A DNA stretch of 12,448 bases from assembly GCA_029935295.1 (NCBI GenBank), contig JAOZKP010000036.1, forward strand, positions 1-12,448, read 5' to 3'. This document shows, in pieces, positions 1-7,049 of this stretch. Every line of letters starts with the position of its first letter. Position 1 is the first letter of the stretch. The translations under genes were made by a program, and so were the position numbers. This stretch comes from a bacterium. GTDB lineage: Bacteria; Desulfobacterota; Anaeroferrophillalia; Anaeroferrophillales; Tharpellaceae. Below the pieces are notes generated by a model. It saw only the letters and a list, made by a program, of their open reading frames with translations. It was not told where the DNA came from and did not search any database.

Positions 1-29
1 AACAGACAAAAACCTGACCTGTCTCGATT

Positions 30-83
30 GGGGTCATTGCTTTAGCTTTGACCCCTTTAACTAGGGCGAAGCAATGTTCGACC
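30..83 (+). promoter_or_regulatory. Inverted repeats with two alternative pairings upstream of grpE
   Basis: A 7-bp inverted repeat, GGGGTCA (30-36) and TGACCCC (49-55), also contains an inner GCT/AGC pair, so it can form a hairpin. It is followed by only a short T run (TTT at 56-58). The 8-mer CATTGCTT (35-42) is also complementary to AAGCAATG (69-76), and GGT/ACC can extend that pairing across a bulge. The two hairpins share bases and cannot form together. This could be the tail or terminator of an upstream gene lying outside the window, or a structured leader of grpE. The sequence does not decide which. Confidence 0.35.
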
Positions 84-137
84 TGAAAAATTGGTGGTAA
101 AAGTTTTAAAAGAAAATTCACAATATCAACACATTAC

Positions 138-165
138 TTGAACTTGAAAATCAGTAAGTTAATTT
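138..165 (+). promoter_or_regulatory. Possible sigma-70 promoter for grpE
   Basis: TTGAAC (138-143) and TAATTT (160-165) are separated by 16 bases, just upstream of the grpE ribosome binding site. CTTGAAA at 143-149 resembles a heat-shock sigma-32 -35 element, but no CCCCAT-like -10 follows at the right distance. No CIRCE element (TTAGCACTC-N9-GAGTGCTAA) is visible in the 207 bases before grpE. This is a weak call based on motif match only. Confidence 0.25.
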
Positions 166-207
166 AAGTCATAAAGTTGAGAATTTAATATACGTAAGGA
201 GTTAAAA

Positions 208-798
208 TTGAAAAAAGCAAAAGCAAAAGTTGATTCCAAGAAGCCGGAAATTGAGGAAAATGAAATAGCTGCGGCCACTGAGGTTGGGGTTGAAGACGCC
301 GAAGATGCGCCGAAAAGTGAAACCGAAGAGCTTGAAGCCGAGGTCGAGGAGCTCAAAAAGCAGAACACTGCCTTAAAAGATCAGATGTTGCGAACCCAGG
401 CTGAAGCCGAAAATTTTCGCAAGCGGATGCGCCGTGAAAAAGATGAGTTTGCGCGGTTTGCCCGCGAGGGTTTTGTTCGTGATCTGCTGCCGGTAAAAGA
501 TAATCTGGAACGGGCCCTGCTCCATGCGGATGAAGATCCGGAGGCGATTGTGGCCGGGGTCAAATTAACTCTAGAGCAGTTTGATTCAACTTTCAAAACC
601 ATGGGGGTTGAGTGTGTTGATTGTCATGGTCAGGCTTTTGATCCGGAATTGCATGAGGCGATGAACCAGGTGGAGAGTGATGAACACGAACCGAATACGG
701 TTGTCGGTGAGTTGCAGAAAGGTTATCAGTTGAATGGTCGTCTGTTACGGCCGGCGATGGTGACGGTGACTAAGGCTAAAACCAAGGCTGAAGCCTAA
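208..798 (+). CDS. grpE: GrpE, nucleotide exchange factor of DnaK
   Basis: This 196-residue protein is the cytoplasmic co-chaperone that releases ADP from DnaK and resets the Hsp70 cycle. The first 40 residues are a charged, low-complexity, probably disordered arm. Residues about 38-77 form a Glu/Lys/Leu-rich coiled coil, the GrpE dimer stalk. The C-terminal beta domain carries the family signature from FDPELHEAM (144-152) to LQKGYQLNGRLLRPAMV (169-185). Length is normal for bacterial GrpE. The start is a TTG at 208, chosen because TAAGGAG lies at 196-202 with good spacing and the reading frame fits; no ATG is available nearby. dnaK follows 123 bases downstream, the classic grpE-dnaK order. 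One curiosity is a chance CVDCH sequence at 136-140. The identification is secure. Confidence 0.97.
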   Translation: MKKAKAKVDSKKPEIEENEIAAATEVGVEDAEDAPKSETEELEAEVEELKKQNTALKDQMLRTQAEAENFRKRMRREKDEFARFAREGFVRDLLPVKDNLERALLHADEDPEAIVAGVKLTLEQFDSTFKTMGVECVDCHGQAFDPELHEAMNQVESDEHEPNTVVGELQKGYQLNGRLLRPAMVTVTKAKTKAEA

Positions 799-817
799 AA
801 GAAAGTGGAATAGAGGG

Positions 818-846
818 TTGATTTTCACAGTCAGCGTACTTAGATT
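818..846 (+). promoter_or_regulatory. Possible sigma-70 promoter for dnaK
   Basis: TTGATT (818-823) and TAGATT (841-846) are 17 bases apart in the grpE-dnaK gap. Each box matches four of six consensus bases. It could give dnaK expression independent of grpE, but read-through from grpE is equally possible because no terminator is visible between the genes. Confidence 0.3.
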
Positions 847-848
847 GG

Positions 849-877
849 GGACAATTACCTGAGTGACGAACAATTAC
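849..877 (+). repeat. Short direct repeat G(G/A)ACAATTAC
   Basis: GGACAATTAC at 849-858 recurs as GAACAATTAC at 868-877, offset 19 bases, immediately downstream of the candidate dnaK -10 box. The offset is close to two helical turns, so the copies could be paired protein sites, but a 10-base repeat in AT-rich DNA may be chance. Confidence 0.3.
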
Positions 878-921
878 AGAAAAGATAAATACAATTTAAA
901 ATAAATTATAAGGAGAGAGTT

Positions 922-2835
922 ATGGGAAAAATAATCGGAATTGATTTGGGTACAACCAACTCATGCGTTAGTGTTATGGAAGGTGGCGAGGCCAAGGTTA
1001 TCGCCAATGCCGAGGGTGTGCGGACAACCCCCTCAATTATTGCTTTAAATGACAATGATGAACGGCTGGTCGGCCAAGTGGCCAAGCGTCAGGCGGTTAC
1101 CAATCCGACAGATACGGTTTTTGCGGTCAAAAGGCTGATCGGGCGTAAATTCGACGCTCCGCAGGTTCAGCAGATGAAAACCAAGGTGCCGTTTGCAATT
1201 ACCAAAGCGAAAAATAGTGATGCCTGGGTAAAAATCAAGGATAAAGAGTACAGCCCGGCGGAAGCTTCAGCGATGATTCTCCAGAAGATGAAGCAGACTG
1301 CTGAAGATTACCTTGGTGAGCCAGTTACCGAAGCGGTAATCACGGTGCCGGCTTACTTTAATGACAGCCAGCGTCAGGCAACTAAAGATGCCGGGAAAAT
1401 TGCCGGTTTTGATGTTAAAAGAATTATTAACGAGCCGACTGCGGCCGCTCTGGCCTACGGTGAAGATAAGAAGACCGAAGGCAAAATCGCGATTTTCGAT
1501 CTCGGCGGCGGTACTTTTGATGTCTCCATTTTAGAGCTTGGTGACGGGGTCTTCGAGGTTAAGGCAACCAATGGCGATACTTTCTTGGGCGGTGAAGATT
1601 TTGATGAGCGGATCATCGACTATATTGCCAGTGAATTCTTAAAGAGTGACGGGATTGATCTGCGCAATGATAAAATGGCCCTGCAGCGCTTGAAAGAGGC
1701 GGGTGAGAAAGCCAAATGTGAGCTCTCATCTTCGACGACAACTGATATCAATCTGCCTTTTATTACGGCAGATGCTTCCGGTCCGAAACATCTTAATGTT
1801 AAGCTGACCCGGGCCAATTTGGAAAGCCTGGTCTCCGATCTGGTTGACCGGGTTGTCGCTCCCTGCCGCACGGCGTTAAAAGATGCTGGAGTTTCGACTT
1901 CGGATATCAGCGACGTGATTTTAGTCGGCGGGATGACGCGGATGCCGCGGATTCAGGAGAAGGTTAAAGAGATCTTCGGCAAAGAGCCGAGCAAAGGCGT
2001 CAATCCGGATGAAGTAGTTTCGATCGGGGCTGCTATCCAGGGCGGAGTCCTGCAGGGTGATGTCAAGGATGTTCTGTTGCTCGATGTTACCCCGCTCTCT
2101 CTCGGGATTGAGACTCTGGGTGGTGTTTGTACCAAGTTGATTGAGAAAAATGCGACCATTCCAACGAAAAAGAGTCAGACTTTTACTACCGCGGCTGATA
2201 ACCAGCCCGCTGTCAGTATTGTCGTACTTCAGGGTGAGCGCGAAATGGCGGCTGATAATAAGCGCCTGGCCCAGTTTGAGCTGGTTGGAATTCCGGCCGC
2301 TCCGCGCGGCGTTCCCCAGATTGAGGTGAGCTTTGATATCGATGCCAACGGCATTGTCCATGTTTCAGCCAAGGATCAGGCTACCGGCAAGGAGCAGTCG
2401 ATTGAGATTAAAGCTTCGAGCGGTCTGAGTGATGCCGAGATTGATCAGATGGTTAAGGATGCCGAAGCTCATGCCGATGAAGACAAGAAAAAACGTGAGC
2501 TTATCGATCTTCATAATCAGGCTGAAAGTGTTATCTACCAGACGGAAAAGAGCTTGAAAGATATGGGAGATAAAGTGCCGGCGGAGGATAAAACCAACAT
2601 CGAAGGCGCTCTCAGCCAGCTGAAAACAGTTAAGGACGGCGAAGACGGTGCGGCAATTACCAAAGCCATGGAGGATCTGCAGCAGGTTTCGCATAAGCTT
2701 GCCGAAGCGATGTATGCCGACAATCAGGCAGCTGGTGCTGACGGTGCGGCGCCGGAAGCCGATGCGGCAGCCGATGCTGAAGCTGATGCTGATGTTGTCG
2801 ATGCTGATTTTGAAGAAGTTAAAGACGACAAATAG
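922..2835 (+). CDS. dnaK: DnaK, Hsp70 molecular chaperone
   Basis: This 637-residue ATP-dependent chaperone binds exposed hydrophobic segments of client proteins in the cytoplasm and works with DnaJ and GrpE. The ATPase domain (about 1-382) shows phosphate-1 IGIDLGTTNS (5-14), the catalytic-lysine region FAVKRLIGR (67-75), VPAYFNDSQRQATKDAG (142-158), phosphate-2 IFDLGGGTFD (191-200) and the adenosine motif VILVGGMTRMP (332-342). The conserved interdomain linker DVLLLDVTPLSLG follows at 383-395, then the substrate-binding domain and helical lid. The C-terminus is an Ala/Asp-rich tail ending in EEVKDDK, close to the EEVKDKK end of enterobacterial DnaK. Length matches the family (about 638). 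The start ATG has AAGGAGAGAG just upstream. No truncation or odd residue was seen. A strong terminator follows before dnaJ. Confidence 0.99.
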   Translation: MGKIIGIDLGTTNSCVSVMEGGEAKVIANAEGVRTTPSIIALNDNDERLVGQVAKRQAVTNPTDTVFAVKRLIGRKFDAPQVQQMKTKVPFAITKAKNSDAWVKIKDKEYSPAEASAMILQKMKQTAEDYLGEPVTEAVITVPAYFNDSQRQATKDAGKIAGFDVKRIINEPTAAALAYGEDKKTEGKIAIFDLGGGTFDVSILELGDGVFEVKATNGDTFLGGEDFDERIIDYIASEFLKSDGIDLRNDKMALQRLKEAGEKAKCELSSSTTTDINLPFITADASGPKHLNVKLTRANLESLVSDLVDRVVAPCRTALKDAGVSTSDISDVILVGGMTRMPRIQEKVKEIFGKEPSKGVNPDEVVSIGAAIQGGVLQGDVKDVLLLDVTPLSLGIETLGGVCTKLIEKNATIPTKKSQTFTTAADNQPAVSIVVLQGEREMAADNKRLAQFELVGIPAAPRGVPQIEVSFDIDANGIVHVSAKDQATGKEQSIEIKASSGLSDAEIDQMVKDAEAHADEDKKKRELIDLHNQAESVIYQTEKSLKDMGDKVPAEDKTNIEGALSQLKTVKDGEDGAAITKAMEDLQQVSHKLAEAMYADNQAAGADGAAPEADAAADAEADADVVDADFEEVKDDK

Positions 2836-2882
2836 TAGTAATTAAGGTGGCAGGTTTGTAATCTGAGACCGAATTTAAAGTC

Positions 2883-2927
2883 CCAGATGCGGGTGGAGTG
2901 TGAGCTTTTCCCGCATCTGGTTTTTTT
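2883..2927 (+). terminator. Intrinsic terminator between dnaK and dnaJ
   Basis: A perfect 11-bp GC-rich stem, CCAGATGCGGG (2883-2893) with CCCGCATCTGG (2910-2920), encloses a 16-base loop and is followed directly by seven T residues (2921-2927). This is a textbook Rho-independent terminator. It lies only 21 bases before the dnaJ GTG, so it should reduce transcription of dnaJ relative to dnaK and not abolish it. No promoter is evident between it and dnaJ. Confidence 0.88.
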
Positions 2928-2948
2928 CGTTTATAGGAGTTTACGCAC

Positions 2949-4055
2949 GTGGCGCAGAAACGGGACTATTATGATGTGTTGCAGCTGCATCGCAACGCTT
3001 CCGAGGCAGAGATTAAAAAAGCCTATCGGAAAATGGCTTTCAAGTATCACCCGGATCAGAATTCCGGCGATCCTCAGGCGGAAGCCAAGTTTAAAGAGTT
3101 GACTGAGGCGTATGGGGTTTTAACTGATGCCCAGAAACGCGCTCTCTATGACCAGTATGGTCACGAGGGTTTGCAGCAGCAGGCCGGCGGTGGTTTTAAC
3201 GGCGGCGGTTTTGGGGATATTTTTGGTGATCTTTTCGGTGAAGTCTTTGGTGCTTCCGGCGGTCATCGGCGGTCATCGGGCCGGGCTGGTGAAAGTCTGC
3301 GTTACAATCTCGATATCGAGTTTGATGAGGCGGTTTTCGGAACCCAGGCAAAAATCAAGATTCCGCGCCATAAAACCTGTGATGTCTGTAACGGCAGCGG
3401 GGTTGAAGCTGGCTCAGAGCCTGAGGTCTGTCCGACCTGTAAAGGGCATGGTCAGGTTCGTTTTCAGCAGGGTTTTTTCAGTGTTTCCCAGGCTTGTTCA
3501 ACCTGTCGGGGAGAAGGTACAATTATCAAAAATCCCTGCAAACAGTGTGCGGGAACCGGACGTCAGCGGGAGGAGAAAAACCTTTCGGTAAAAATTCCGG
3601 CCGGAGTCGAAACCGGTACCCGGCTGAAACTTTTAGGCGAAGGTGGCGCCGGCAGCAAAGGCGGCCCTTCGGGAGATCTCTATGTTGTAATTCAGGTGAA
3701 AGAACATCCCTTCTTTCATCGGCGTGGCAATGATATCTATTGTCAGATACCGATCTCCTTTGCCCAGGCGGCACTCGGGGCCAACCTTGAGATTGAAACC
3801 CTGGAAGAGAAAGAGAGAATTTCGGTTGCCGAAGGCACCCAGTCGGGTGACCTGCTCTATCTTCGGGGAAAAGGCGTGCCGCACCTTAACGGTTACGGAC
3901 GCGGTGACCAGGTTATTGAACTGCTGGTTGTAACCCCGAAAAATCTTAACGTCCGGCAGCGGGAACTGTTTGTTGAGTTGGCTAAAGAGGATGGGGATGA
4001 GTCAACCCATGAGCACAAAAGTTTTTTTTCTAAAGTCAGAGAGATGCTGGATTGA
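2949..4055 (+). CDS. dnaJ: DnaJ, Hsp40 co-chaperone
   Basis: This 368-residue cytoplasmic J-protein delivers clients to DnaK and stimulates its ATPase. The J-domain (about 5-70) contains DYYDVLQL and the essential HPD at 34-36. A Gly/Phe-rich linker spans about 79-101. The zinc-binding domain has all four CXXCXGXG repeats: CDVCNGSG (144), CPTCKGHG (161), CSTCRGEG (183) and CKQCAGTG (197). The C-terminal client-binding beta domains follow, with GDLYVVIQVKEHPFFHRRGNDIYC and the RGKGVPHLNGYGRGD region typical of type I DnaJ. The start is GTG at 2949, preceded by TAGGAG at 2934-2939; no nearer ATG is in frame. The gene is downstream of the dnaK terminator and 12 bases ahead of the NRDE gene, so those two are probably co-transcribed. 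Confidence 0.98.
   Translation: MAQKRDYYDVLQLHRNASEAEIKKAYRKMAFKYHPDQNSGDPQAEAKFKELTEAYGVLTDAQKRALYDQYGHEGLQQQAGGGFNGGGFGDIFGDLFGEVFGASGGHRRSSGRAGESLRYNLDIEFDEAVFGTQAKIKIPRHKTCDVCNGSGVEAGSEPEVCPTCKGHGQVRFQQGFFSVSQACSTCRGEGTIIKNPCKQCAGTGRQREEKNLSVKIPAGVETGTRLKLLGEGGAGSKGGPSGDLYVVIQVKEHPFFHRRGNDIYCQIPISFAQAALGANLEIETLEEKERISVAEGTQSGDLLYLRGKGVPHLNGYGRGDQVIELLVVTPKNLNVRQRELFVELAKEDGDESTHEHKSFFSKVREMLD
3261..3280 (+). repeat. Tandem 10-base repeat inside dnaJ
   Basis: GGTCATCGGC is followed directly by GGTCATCGGG within the segment encoding the end of the Gly/Phe linker (GGHRRSSGR). The unit is 10 bases, not a multiple of three, so gain or loss of a copy would shift the frame. It probably arose by chance or slippage and has no obvious function. 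Confidence 0.4.
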
Positions 4056-4067
4056 TCAAGGCTGCTG

Positions 4068-4829
4068 ATGTGTACTGTTCTACTGGCCTATAAAAAAATT
4101 TCCGGCTGGCCTTTAGTGGTTGCCAATAATCGCGATGAATTCTTTCAGCGCCGGGCGTTGCCGCCACGGGTGTATGCAGCTGATAGAGAATTGCGGGGGA
4201 TGCGCTGGATTGCTTCTTGTGATCTGACCGGCGGCGGTAGCTGGTGGGGTTGTAACAGTCAAGGTCTGCTGGTCTGGCTGACCAATCGTTGGACTGAAGA
4301 TGAATTTGCGACCGGGCGCCGCTCCCGCGGCGAAATTGTGACTGAACTGTTGCATTGTCCCGGCCCGGCGGCGGCCCGTCTTAAGTTGGAAAAGCTTTGT
4401 GACGGAGCAACTTACAATCCCTTCAATATTATTGTCGCGGCGCGTGCGAGTGCTTTTTTTGCGGGCAATTTCCCGAATCTGCATTTTTCTTCCCTTGCAC
4501 CCGGCTACCACTATCTCGGCAATGGTCAGCTTAGCGGTTGCGATTCATTCAAAGCGAGGAGTGCCCGGCGTCTGTTTGCCGGTTTCTCCGGGAAAGAGAG
4601 TCTTAATGAGGCCTTGAGTATTTTCCGGCAGGCTCTGCGGACCCCGCTGCCGCAGGATTCAATCCCGCCGCAGGGTTTCAATGTTAAATTTGATGGTTAC
4701 GGTACCACCTCATCGCTGCTGCTGGCACTGTCAGAAGCGGATCAATCCTCTTTTAAGCTCCATTATTGTGCCGAGAACCCGCTTTATGCAGATTATCGCG
4801 ACTACTCAAGATTAGGCCTTCTTTTGTGA
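4068..4829 (+). CDS. NRDE (TANGO2-like) family protein
   Basis: This 253-residue protein belongs to the NRDE/TANGO2 family (formerly DUF833). Visible hallmarks are MCTVLLAYK at the N-terminus with Cys2, VVANNRDEFF containing the name-giving NRDE at 21-24, RWIASCDLTGGGSWWGCN (46-63), LTNRW (71-75), SRGEIV (86-91) and YNPFNIIVA (116-124). There is no signal peptide and no membrane segment, so it is probably cytoplasmic. Eukaryotic TANGO2 has been linked to haem and lipid handling; the bacterial role is not settled and I assign no reaction. The conserved Cys at position 2 would fit an N-terminal-nucleophile-type fold, which is only an inference. It starts 12 bases after dnaJ with a weak CAAGG upstream, suggesting co-expression or translational coupling with dnaJ. 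Length is typical for the family. Confidence 0.9.
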   Translation: MCTVLLAYKKISGWPLVVANNRDEFFQRRALPPRVYAADRELRGMRWIASCDLTGGGSWWGCNSQGLLVWLTNRWTEDEFATGRRSRGEIVTELLHCPGPAAARLKLEKLCDGATYNPFNIIVAARASAFFAGNFPNLHFSSLAPGYHYLGNGQLSGCDSFKARSARRLFAGFSGKESLNEALSIFRQALRTPLPQDSIPPQGFNVKFDGYGTTSSLLLALSEADQSSFKLHYCAENPLYADYRDYSRLGLLL

Positions 4830-4840
4830 AATACGCCTTT

Positions 4841-4874
4841 TTGCTTGATTTTTCCTGTACTCTTAACATATAAG
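4841..4874 (+). promoter_or_regulatory. Candidate promoter before the ppiD-like gene
   Basis: The 120-base gap has overlapping sigma-70-like pairs: TTGCTT (4841-4846) with TAACAT (4864-4869), spacing 17, and TTGATT (4845-4850) with TATAAG (4869-4874), spacing 18. No terminator hairpin separates the NRDE gene from this region. The match is modest. Confidence 0.35.
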
Positions 4875-4949
4875 GCAAAGCTTTGCTGATTATATGCCCG
4901 TGTTGGAGAGTGTTAGCTATTTAAATATAACAGATAGAGGTTTTGTTAG

Positions 4950-6854
4950 ATGTTAAGAATGATGCGGAGAAACGCTAAGTCGTTTATTGTCAAGCTGGTT
5001 TTTGGGGTTATTATTGTTGTGTTCTCGTTTTGGGGAGTCGGCAGTATGAAAGCCAAGCAGATGACAGTTGCGGCTACAGTTAATGGAAAAACTATTGAAC
5101 GGAAAACTCTGGATAATTCATTTCGAGATCTCTGGCGGCGTTATCAGGAGCAGGCTAAGGGTAAATTCAATCCCGATGACGCTCAGGCATTGCAGATTAA
5201 GCGTGAAGCTTTGAATAATCTGGTTGATCGTCAGCTGATGCTGGATGAGGCGGAGAAACTGGGCCTGACAGTCGGAGAGACCGAAATTCAACAGCGCATT
5301 GCTGAGCTTGGAGCCTTTAAGAAAGATGGTCGTTTTGATCAGGAGACCTATCGTCGGGCTTTGAGTTTTAATCATTTGACCCCGGCTCAGTTTGAGCAGA
5401 ATTTCCGCGAGGATATTCTTATCGGCAAGGTCCGGACCGTAATCAGTGATGGGGTGAAAATAGTCCCGGATGAGGTTGATATTCTGGTGCGGCAGCAGAA
5501 AGAAGAGATTACAGTTGATTTGCTGAAACTGGTTCCGGCTGAATATCAGGCAAATATGAAGTTTGATGATGCGGCTTTACAGAAATTTTTCAGTGAAAAA
5601 CGGGAAAATTTTCGGATTCCGGCACAGCGCAAGATTGCGGCCCTGGTGATTGAACGGGATAAGCTGCTTGCCGAGGTTGAAGTTACTGATGCCCAGGTGG
5701 CTGAATTTTACGAGAAAAATCTGGCAAATTTCAAAGAAAAAGAACAGGTTAAGGCGCGCCATATCTTGATCAAGGTGGCTGCTGGTGCACCGGATGAAGA
5801 AGTTGAAAAAGCGCGGACAGAAATCCTTGAAATTGCCAAGAAGATTAAAGCCGGGGCGGATTTCGCCGAGACCGCAAAAAAATCTTCTCAGGGGCCGTCG
5901 AGTTCCATGGGTGGAGATCTTGGCTGGTTTGGTCACGGTTCCATGGTCAAGCCGTTTGAGGAGGCTGCATTTGCCTTGAAGCCGGGTGAGGTTAGTGAGC
6001 CGGTGCGGACACAGTTTGGTTTTCATCTGATTAAAACGGAAGAGTATAAGCCAAGCCGGACCAAAGAGCTGGCAGAAGTCAAGGACGGGATTGAAAAAGG
6101 GCTGCAGATTGGGGCCTTGCCGGCCCTGCTGGATAAGCGGGTGGCGGAAGTGACAAAAGTGTTGGCGCCGATCAATGACAGCAAAGAGTTTGTTGCGGCG
6201 GCCCGTAAATTTGGTACATTCGTAATTGAGACCGACTTTTTTAAGCAGAGAGACGGGATTGTTCCCAATATCGGCCGGGATCCGGCCCTTTTGGCGGAAG
6301 TATTCAAAACCCCGGTTAATAAAAGTGCCAAATTGGTGAACCCGTCACGCAACAGTTACTATTTTATGGTTACCGAGTTAAAAAAGAGCTACCTTCCGGA
6401 GTTGGCTGAGGTTAAGACTGAGGTTGAGAAGGCTTATCGGTTGGAACTGGCGCGGGCAGAAGTTAAAAAACTCAGCACGGTGGCAGCAGGGCAGCTGAAA
6501 GAGGGTAAGACCCTGGAAGAGGTTGCAACAGGACTTGAACTTAAATTGGTCGACAGCGGTTATTTTGTCCGAGGTCGGGGTGCGGTTCCTAAAGTCGGCA
6601 ATGATCCGGCTTTGAGTCGGCAGCTGTTTGCTCTGCTGAAGGGGCAGACAACCCCAGCTTTAAATCATAATGGCACCTACTTTTTTGCCCGCTTAAAGGA
6701 GCGTCGGTTGGAATTTGGGGCCGACGGTGACAAGTTGCGGCAGGATACCGAAAAGCAGCTGCTGCAGTATAAAGAGTTTCGCGTAATGCAGGAATTTGTT
6801 CAGGCTTTACGCCAGGAAGCTGATATCAAGGTTATGGCTGGAGTTCTGGAATAA
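4950..6854 (+). CDS. ppiD: PpiD-like membrane-anchored peptidyl-prolyl isomerase / periplasmic chaperone
   Basis: This 634-residue protein has a short basic N-terminus, one transmembrane anchor (about 11-32, IVKLVFGVIIVVFSFWGVG) and a large domain expected in the periplasm. Residues about 38-260 form a SurA/PpiD N-terminal chaperone domain (ATVNGKTI, LVDRQLMLDEAEKLGL). A single parvulin domain follows at about 265-367: VKARHILIK, GGDLGWFGHGSMVKPFEEAAF and TQFGFHLIKTEEYK. The C-terminal part contains two related segments, GIVPNIGRDPALLAEVF (436-452) and GAVPKVGNDPALSRQLF (544-560). Architecture and length match PpiD (about 623 residues in E. coli), which sits at the Sec translocon and helps newly exported proteins fold. 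SurA is less likely because SurA is soluble with a cleaved signal and two parvulin domains. AGAGG at 4936-4940 supports the ATG at 4950; in-frame ATGs at 4959 and 4962 are alternatives. Confidence 0.92.
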   Translation: MLRMMRRNAKSFIVKLVFGVIIVVFSFWGVGSMKAKQMTVAATVNGKTIERKTLDNSFRDLWRRYQEQAKGKFNPDDAQALQIKREALNNLVDRQLMLDEAEKLGLTVGETEIQQRIAELGAFKKDGRFDQETYRRALSFNHLTPAQFEQNFREDILIGKVRTVISDGVKIVPDEVDILVRQQKEEITVDLLKLVPAEYQANMKFDDAALQKFFSEKRENFRIPAQRKIAALVIERDKLLAEVEVTDAQVAEFYEKNLANFKEKEQVKARHILIKVAAGAPDEEVEKARTEILEIAKKIKAGADFAETAKKSSQGPSSSMGGDLGWFGHGSMVKPFEEAAFALKPGEVSEPVRTQFGFHLIKTEEYKPSRTKELAEVKDGIEKGLQIGALPALLDKRVAEVTKVLAPINDSKEFVAAARKFGTFVIETDFFKQRDGIVPNIGRDPALLAEVFKTPVNKSAKLVNPSRNSYYFMVTELKKSYLPELAEVKTEVEKAYRLELARAEVKKLSTVAAGQLKEGKTLEEVATGLELKLVDSGYFVRGRGAVPKVGNDPALSRQLFALLKGQTTPALNHNGTYFFARLKERRLEFGADGDKLRQDTEKQLLQYKEFRVMQEFVQALRQEADIKVMAGVLE

Positions 6855-6870
6855 CCTTAGAAAAAAAGAA

Positions 6871-6899
6871 TTGACAGTGACCATGGGGCATGCTATCTA
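6871..6899 (+). promoter_or_regulatory. Strong sigma-70 promoter of the tRNA-Ala gene
   Basis: A perfect TTGACA (6871-6876) is separated by 17 bases from TATCTA (6894-6899), which is preceded by TG at 6891-6892, an extended -10. The bases after the -10 (GGCCGCTC) are G/C-rich, as in stable-RNA promoters under stringent control. Transcription would start near 6905-6907, about 16 bases before the tRNA. Confidence 0.8.
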
Positions 6900-6921
6900 G
6901 GCCGCTCAATTTTGGTGTGAT

Positions 6922-6997
6922 GGGGCTGTAGCTCAGCTGGGAGAGCGCTTGTCTGGCAGACAAGAGGTCGACGGTTCGATCCCGTTCAGCTCCACCA
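6922..6997 (+). tRNA. tRNA-Ala (anticodon GGC)
   Basis: A complete 76-base cloverleaf: acceptor GGGGCTG/CAGCTCC, D-arm GCTC...GAGC, anticodon stem CTTGT/ACAAG with loop CTGGCAG (6953-6959; anticodon GGC at 6955-6957), five-base variable region, T-arm GACGG-TTCGATC-CCGTT, discriminator A and an encoded CCA. The acceptor has the G3-U70 wobble pair, the main identity element for alanyl-tRNA synthetase, so the amino-acid assignment is secure. It reads GCC, and GCU by wobble. It has its own promoter upstream and a strong terminator downstream. Confidence 0.98.
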
Positions 6998-7005
6998 ACA
7001 GTTGT

Positions 7006-7047
7006 AAAAAACAGATATCTGTGTAGAGCACAGATATCTGTTTTTTT
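7006..7047 (+). terminator. Intrinsic terminator of the tRNA-Ala unit
   Basis: A 13-bp perfect stem, ACAGATATCTGTG (7011-7023) with CACAGATATCTGT (7029-7041), closes on the loop TAGAG. An A run (7006-7010) lies before it and a T run through 7047 follows. The flanking A/T runs extend the stem and make the element work in either direction, although nothing on the minus strand needs it here. It begins 9 bases after the tRNA CCA end. Confidence 0.9.
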
Positions 7048-7049
7048 GT

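Noticed and set aside
1..64. Possible C-terminal end of an upstream gene (frame open to TAG at 62-64)
   Set aside because: Only 20 codons are visible, they resemble no HrcA or other familiar tail, and they overlap the hairpin; too little to call.
74..100. Tiny open frame MFDLKNWW upstream of grpE as a Trp-containing leader peptide
   Set aside because: No clear ribosome binding site or terminator/antiterminator logic follows, and grpE has no link to tryptophan.
613..627. CVDCH in GrpE resembling a haem c attachment site
   Set aside because: GrpE is cytoplasmic with no signal peptide, so cytochrome c maturation would not act on it; a single CXXCH is easily chance.
1921..2361. 146-codon minus-strand open frame opposite dnaK
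   Set aside because: Antisense shadow of a highly conserved gene, with low-quality protein composition and no domain.
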